From: Paludibacter sp. UBA6032 | GTDB lineage: Bacteria > Bacteroidota > Bacteroidia > Bacteroidales > Paludibacteraceae | Length of the DNA stretch: 64,000 bases | Reading direction: 5' to 3' | Assembly (NCBI GenBank): GCA_002427885.1 | Contig: DIZI01000005.1 | Coordinates: 2,653-66,652, forward strand | In this document: positions 60,217-64,000 of the stretch, in pieces | Numbering within the stretch: position 1 is the first letter of the stretch | How the letters are laid out: every line of letters starts with the position of its first letter | Notes under the pieces: generated by a model | What the model was told of the DNA's origin: nothing | Seen by the model: the letters and a program-made list of their open reading frames with translations, nothing else | Databases searched by the model: none | Translations under genes and position numbers: made by a program

Positions 60217-60389
60217 AATATTTAATTGATTAAATTGGGATAAGATTTCAAAATTGATTAAACATTTAATGACGAAATAAGTCTGATATGTTTATATGAA
60301 CTACAAAAGTACACTTTTTTTGAATATACAACTACTGATTTTTTATCTGATTTTTTTAGCTTAAAAGTAGTTGATACAATACATTTTGA

Positions 60390-60405
60390 TGGCACGATTC
60401 TTGTA
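60390..60405 (+). promoter_or_regulatory. Sigma-54-like (-24/-12) promoter
   Basis: TGGCACGATTCTTGTA matches the consensus TGGCACG-N4-TTGCA at all but one fixed position (T for C at -12). It lies 52 bases before the ATG at 60457. No TAnnTTTG box is seen in this gap. RpoN promoters of this quality are rarely noticed in this window's other genes. Confidence 0.6.
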
Positions 60406-60442
60406 TAATTAATATTAGAAAATAAACAGCACTGACTAAAAA

Positions 60443-60450
60443 TAGGAGGT
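60443..60450 (+). promoter_or_regulatory. Strong Shine-Dalgarno
   Basis: TAGGAGGT lies six bases before the ATG at 60457. It is an almost full match to the 16S rRNA end. Other genes here lack such sites, as is normal for Bacteroidetes. Confidence 0.65.
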
Positions 60451-60456
60451 AATATT

Positions 60457-61926
60457 ATGAAACGATTTAAGTATTTAATTATGTTGGCCCTACTCGTTCC
60501 TATAGCAGGAATTTGTCAGAGCAATTCAACGTTTATTGACGATATTTACTATAAACCAAGTGATGCTAAATTGGAACAAACACCACCCGTCAATAAAAAA
60601 GTGACAAACAAAAAAAATGGTGCTAAAGAAATTATTTACATCGAACGAAAAGGTCCGGTTACAAATCTAGAAGCCGATACAGCAACAGTTTTAGCACAAG
60701 CGAATGACAGTACTGAAAATTACAATGATAGCACCGTAAATAATCAGGATAAAGGACACTATTTAAATGGGTTTAACGGGAACGAATCCGATTTAGAATA
60801 TGCAGAACGAATCCGTCGATTTCATAATCCTAAATATGAGATTTTTATTGGCGATCCAAGATATAACGATATTTATTTTCTAAACAGTTCCGATTGGAAT
60901 ATCTATATTGACAGTACCAGTACTTATGCCTACGTAACACCTACCTGGACAAATCCGTATTGGTGGGACTATAACAATCGTCCATATAGTTACGGAGGTT
61001 GGGGTTATTCTCCTTATTCATATTATAACAGTTGGTATCCATGGGGTTACAATAACTTTTACGGCGCATACGGAATGGGTATGTATGGTTATGGTGGTAT
61101 GTATGGTTACGGTGGAATGTACGGATATGGTTACGATGGGATGTACGGATATGGATACGGCGGATATGGATATGGTGGATATGGATACGGTGGATATTAT
61201 GGTTACGGAAGTTACGGAGGATATAATAATTGGGGAGGGACAGGTTATTCATCGTCCAATCCAAATCATTCCGAGTCGCACAGAAGAGATCTTACAACAA
61301 ATGGTACAAGCCGGTTAAGTGGTACCGGTTCTTCTTCATTATCAAGAATTAATGGAGGCAGGTTAAACTCATCCTCACAAAATCCTTATACGACTGTTGT
61401 TGGAGGAAGCTCACGTGGAAATACCGATAATTCAGTTAATAGTGGCAATGGAATGCGCTCTTCCAGATCTAATTTTAGTTCGACATCCGGCTCAACCCGA
61501 ACAGCGGGAATAGGTGCAGTTCGTTCAACAGGAACCAGAAATGATGGTAGTGTTATGTTAAGAGGGACAAATACAACTTCAACATCAAGAACCGGTATAT
61601 CATCAATTAATACGCAACCACGAACTTCTACAATTAACACTCAGCCACGTACTTCAACAAGTATGACCACAAATCCTGTTGAAAGTCGAAATGTAACTCG
61701 TAGCAGTTATTCAACTAATACTCCTTCCCGGAGTTCAAGTGTACCTGCAAGTTCTTCAAATACTTCCCGCAGTTCGTCTAATTATAGTAGCCCTTCAACT
61801 AATTATAGCAGCCCTTCAAGCAGCAGTAGTTCATACTCTGGAAGCAGTTCTAGTAGTAGCAGTAGTAGCGGTGGAGGATCCCGTAGTTCGGGCGGAAGCA
61901 GCTCAAGTAGTGGAGGTAGAAGATAA
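60457..61926 (+). CDS. Secreted Tyr/Gly-rich and Ser-rich protein
   Basis: The 489-residue protein has a signal peptide (MKRFKYLIMLALLVPIAGIC). Residues about 120-160 (RRFHNPKYEIFIGDPRYNDI) are ordinary; about 170-260 are Tyr/Gly/Trp repeats (GYGGMYGYGG, YGYGGYGYGG); the rest is Ser/Thr/Arg-rich and ends in a long Ser/Gly run with RSSGG and SSGGRR. It has no recognised enzyme domain. A structural, adhesive or matrix role is a guess. Promoter and ribosome site differ from the rest of the window. Confidence 0.75.
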   Translation: MKRFKYLIMLALLVPIAGICQSNSTFIDDIYYKPSDAKLEQTPPVNKKVTNKKNGAKEIIYIERKGPVTNLEADTATVLAQANDSTENYNDSTVNNQDKGHYLNGFNGNESDLEYAERIRRFHNPKYEIFIGDPRYNDIYFLNSSDWNIYIDSTSTYAYVTPTWTNPYWWDYNNRPYSYGGWGYSPYSYYNSWYPWGYNNFYGAYGMGMYGYGGMYGYGGMYGYGYDGMYGYGYGGYGYGGYGYGGYYGYGSYGGYNNWGGTGYSSSNPNHSESHRRDLTTNGTSRLSGTGSSSLSRINGGRLNSSSQNPYTTVVGGSSRGNTDNSVNSGNGMRSSRSNFSSTSGSTRTAGIGAVRSTGTRNDGSVMLRGTNTTSTSRTGISSINTQPRTSTINTQPRTSTSMTTNPVESRNVTRSSYSTNTPSRSSSVPASSSNTSRSSSNYSSPSTNYSSPSSSSSSYSGSSSSSSSSSGGGSRSSGGSSSSSGGRR

Positions 61927-61980
61927 TTCGAAAATTATCTGAGAAAATTGAGGTCTTAAAAAGTTGACAATAAAAAAAAC

Positions 61981-61990
61981 ATCATATGAA
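61981..61990 (+). other. Start context of the OMPP1-like gene
   Basis: The ATG at 61986 follows an A-rich stretch (AAAAAAAACATCAT) without a Shine-Dalgarno. The 59-base gap to the Ser-rich gene has no terminator, so the two may be cotranscribed. Confidence 0.45.
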
Positions 61991-63539
61991 AAAGATAATA
62001 ATTGCTTTGACAGTCATTCTAAATTGCTCTATGGTAATGGCACAAACCGAATTAGATGCATTGAAATACGTACAAACCGACATTAATGGAACTGCCAGAT
62101 ATATGGGAATGGCTGGTGCTTTTGGAGCACTTGGTGGCGACGCTTCAGCTATAAAGGATAATCCTGCAGGGTTGGGAATTTATCGTAGTTCAGAGCTTTC
62201 CGGTACTATGAATGTTATGATGCAAAACAGTATTTCAAAATGGAATGGTACTACAACCAGTGCTGATGATCCATATAAAACAGGTTTAAATAATCTTTCT
62301 TTTGTATTGGCTATGCCATCCTGGCAGAATGAAAATGAAGGAAAAAGTTTAATAAATTCTAACTGGTCATTTAGTTATAACCGTCTTAAAAATTTAAATC
62401 GCACGGTAAACATTAATAGTGGTGCTTCAAATTCATCAATGACTGACTTTATGGAATATTTCTCAAACGGACTTAGTGAAGCAGATTTATCCGGATCAAA
62501 TGAACCAAATAATAATCCCTATAACACAACTTATGTTCCATGGTTATCTGTATTGGCTTATAAGGGATATTTAATCAATCCCGTAGCAGGAACAAATAGC
62601 TGGGCTACTTTATTAAATCAGGGAGAAACAGTAGTTCCTTCGTTTGATATGGTTGAAAGAGGGTATGTCGATGAATATTCAGTTGGTTGGGCCGGAAATT
62701 TTAGTAATATGTTGTATCTGGGTACAACTTTGAATTTACAAAGAATTGACTATACTTTATCAAGTAAATACAGCGAAGAATTTCAAAACGGTGGAAATAT
62801 GGCACTAAATAATTCCATCACTTCAAGCGGGAATGGATTAAATCTGAATATTGGTGCTATTTTAAGACCAAACGACTTCCTCCGCTTTGGATTGGCTTTA
62901 CATACCCCATCCATTTATGCTATGCATGACACTTATAATGCAACTTTGAATTATGACAATACACAAAAGGGATCAGAATCAACTCCTACCGATGGTTATA
63001 ATAACTTCCAGATACAAGGTCCTATACAACTCAATGCGAGTGGAGCTTATATTTTAGGTTCAAAAGGATTAATCAGTTTAGAATACAATTTCACTAATTA
63101 CACAGGAACACGATTAATGGATGACGTTGGTAGCACACAACCATATAGTGCTGAAAATCAAAGAATGAGTAGTTCATTAAATGATGTTCATACAATAAAG
63201 ATCGGTGGTGAATATAAATTAACTGATAATTTTTCGTTACGGGCCGGTTATGCAATTTCAACGAATGCCACAAAACCCGATGCACAAAAAATAATGGTTG
63301 ATTATACAACCCGTACTGATACCGAATATTTTTTAAATAACGGAGCCAATTACCTTACTGCAGGATTTGGTTACCACGAAGCCGGTTGGTTTATTGATTG
63401 TGCTTACGTTCATAAAAATTTGAATGAATCTTATATGCCTTACAACTCAAATTTATTATCGACAAATTTAGCTGTTACTCCGGCATCAGTTATTTCTAAT
63501 TCTAATAATATTTTACTAACTTTGGGGCTTAAATTTTAA
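61986..63539 (+). CDS. OMPP1/FadL-like outer membrane protein
   Basis: The 517-residue protein has a signal peptide ending near VMAQT (residue 20) and then a beta-barrel layout: ARYMGMAGAFGALGGDASAIKDNPAGLGIYRSSE, the family's amino-terminal hatch motif NPAGLG, and aromatic strands to the last residues LLTLGLKF ending in phenylalanine. FadL-type proteins import hydrophobic compounds; Bacteroidetes relatives are often of unknown substrate. A close paralogue starts 172 bases downstream. Confidence 0.82.
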   Translation: MKKIIIALTVILNCSMVMAQTELDALKYVQTDINGTARYMGMAGAFGALGGDASAIKDNPAGLGIYRSSELSGTMNVMMQNSISKWNGTTTSADDPYKTGLNNLSFVLAMPSWQNENEGKSLINSNWSFSYNRLKNLNRTVNINSGASNSSMTDFMEYFSNGLSEADLSGSNEPNNNPYNTTYVPWLSVLAYKGYLINPVAGTNSWATLLNQGETVVPSFDMVERGYVDEYSVGWAGNFSNMLYLGTTLNLQRIDYTLSSKYSEEFQNGGNMALNNSITSSGNGLNLNIGAILRPNDFLRFGLALHTPSIYAMHDTYNATLNYDNTQKGSESTPTDGYNNFQIQGPIQLNASGAYILGSKGLISLEYNFTNYTGTRLMDDVGSTQPYSAENQRMSSSLNDVHTIKIGGEYKLTDNFSLRAGYAISTNATKPDAQKIMVDYTTRTDTEYFLNNGANYLTAGFGYHEAGWFIDCAYVHKNLNESYMPYNSNLLSTNLAVTPASVISNSNNILLTLGLKF

Positions 63540-63650
63540 ACAAGCAGACCGATATAGATTATCAGAGGTTTGTTGCTATTTTCCTTTAATAAATAATTTA
63601 GTTTTTTTCAAATATTCTTTTAATAAAAGATATAAAAAACCATAGAATTC

Positions 63651-63680
63651 GAAACTCGTCCTGAAATCAGGACGAGTTTC
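63651..63680 (+). terminator. Terminator between the two OMPP1-like genes
   Basis: GAAACTCGTCCTGA (63651-63664) is the exact complement of TCAGGACGAGTTTC (63667-63680). A short T-rich tail follows. It lies 31 bases before the second gene. Confidence 0.75.
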
Positions 63681-63710
63681 ATTTGAATATAAATTTAAAA
63701 CTAATTACGA

Positions 63711-64000
63711 ATGAAAAAGAGCATAATGGCTTTGGTAGCACTTTTGTACTGCACACTCCTGATGAGTCAAACTGAATTCGATGCATTAAAATACGTTCAA
63801 ACCGACATTAACGGGACTGCCAGATACATGAGTATGGCTGGTGCTTTAGGAGCTTTGGGCGGGGATGCTTCGGCAATAAAAGACAATCCGGCCGGACTGG
63901 GGATTTATCGCAATTCAGAGCTAACCGGAACAATCAATCTATTGATTCAACAAACATCATCTGATTGGAATGGGGTAAATACCAAGGAAAATTTAACCAA
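63711..64000 (+). CDS. Second OMPP1/FadL-like protein (cut by window end)
   Basis: The gene starts with ATG at 63711 and runs off the window; about 96 codons are visible. The signal peptide (MKKSIMALVALLYCTLLMSQ) is followed by TEFDALKYVQTDINGTARYM and a segment with DASAIKDNPAGLGIYRNSEL, closely matching the gene at 61986 (which has TELDALKYVQTDINGTARYM). It is a tandem duplicate. Differences begin after the hatch motif, so the barrels may bind different compounds. Confidence 0.85.
   Translation, partial: MKKSIMALVALLYCTLLMSQTEFDALKYVQTDINGTARYMSMAGALGALGGDASAIKDNPAGLGIYRNSELTGTINLLIQQTSSDWNGVNTKENLT

Noticed and set aside
60941..61318. Frames on both strands within the Tyr/Gly-rich region
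   Set aside because: They are caused by the repeated codons of the real gene and have strongly biased composition (runs of His, Ile or Met/Asp).

Overview
The window is a low-GC chromosomal segment from a Bacteroidetes bacterium, most likely of the order Bacteroidales (Paludibacter-like is a guess). Three things support this. Promoters carry the Bacteroidetes -7 box TAnnTTTG and there is almost no Shine-Dalgarno use. Typical families are present: DUF5606, DUF4465, DUF5916, COG1579 zinc-ribbon protein, TrpB2, long-form PurF, CtlX, DapL and a T9SS-like C-terminal tail. Gene orders such as yicC-gmk-nadD and holA next to an HsdR-N protein also fit. No phage, IS element, CRISPR array or rRNA operon was seen. 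Most of the window is core metabolism.

Layout. 0-9.8 kb: tRNA-Ser, adenine deaminase, a helix-hairpin-helix membrane protein, rsmG, an MBL hydrolase, the yicC-gmk-nadD operon, trpB2 behind a Trp-codon leader peptide and attenuator, and NDH-2. 9.9-12.4 kb: rnpB, a YihY family protein, a small membrane protein, and an SRP RNA/tRNA-Thr tandem. 12.5-17 kb: a cobalamin riboswitch with a lone DUF4465 lipoprotein, a tiny collagen-like lipoprotein, a THUMP-like methyltransferase and a secreted protein with a T9SS-like tail. 17-21.7 kb: tex, holA, AMP nucleosidase, HsdR-N protein. 21.7-24.7 kb: a locally duplicated block with three small secreted paralogues, two copies of a conserved palindrome/promoter/terminator leader, and a truncated copy of an AlkD-like gene beside the intact one. 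24.7-34.2 kb: SQR-like flavoprotein, CapA-like protein, pyrK-pyrD, an Xre regulator with an operator inside its own promoter, a long AT-rich gap, zinc-ribbon protein, Nif3, DUF5606, hisA.

34.5-48 kb: DUF5916 protein, M50 protease, arginine/ornithine catabolism (rocD, ctlX, a second guanidino hydrolase), EamA transporter, ModF-like ATPase, cyclophilin, and a Crp/Fnr regulator divergent from a cupin-ferredoxin pair across a perfect 18-bp palindrome. 48-54.9 kb: long PurF, glmS, dapL, a YhdH-type reductase, bactofilin. 55-59.4 kb: a four-gene surface glycan cluster (GNAT/FemAB-like, GT4, flippase, GT2). 59.4-64 kb: prmA, a Tyr/Gly- and Ser-rich secreted protein with a sigma-54-like promoter and an unusually strong Shine-Dalgarno, then two tandem OMPP1/FadL-type proteins, the second cut by the window end.

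The strongest leads for something undescribed are the trpB2 attenuator, the duplicated leader of the small secreted family, and the sigma-54-like promoter of the Tyr/Gly-rich protein. All functional calls rest on reading motifs by eye; no database search or folding program was run.
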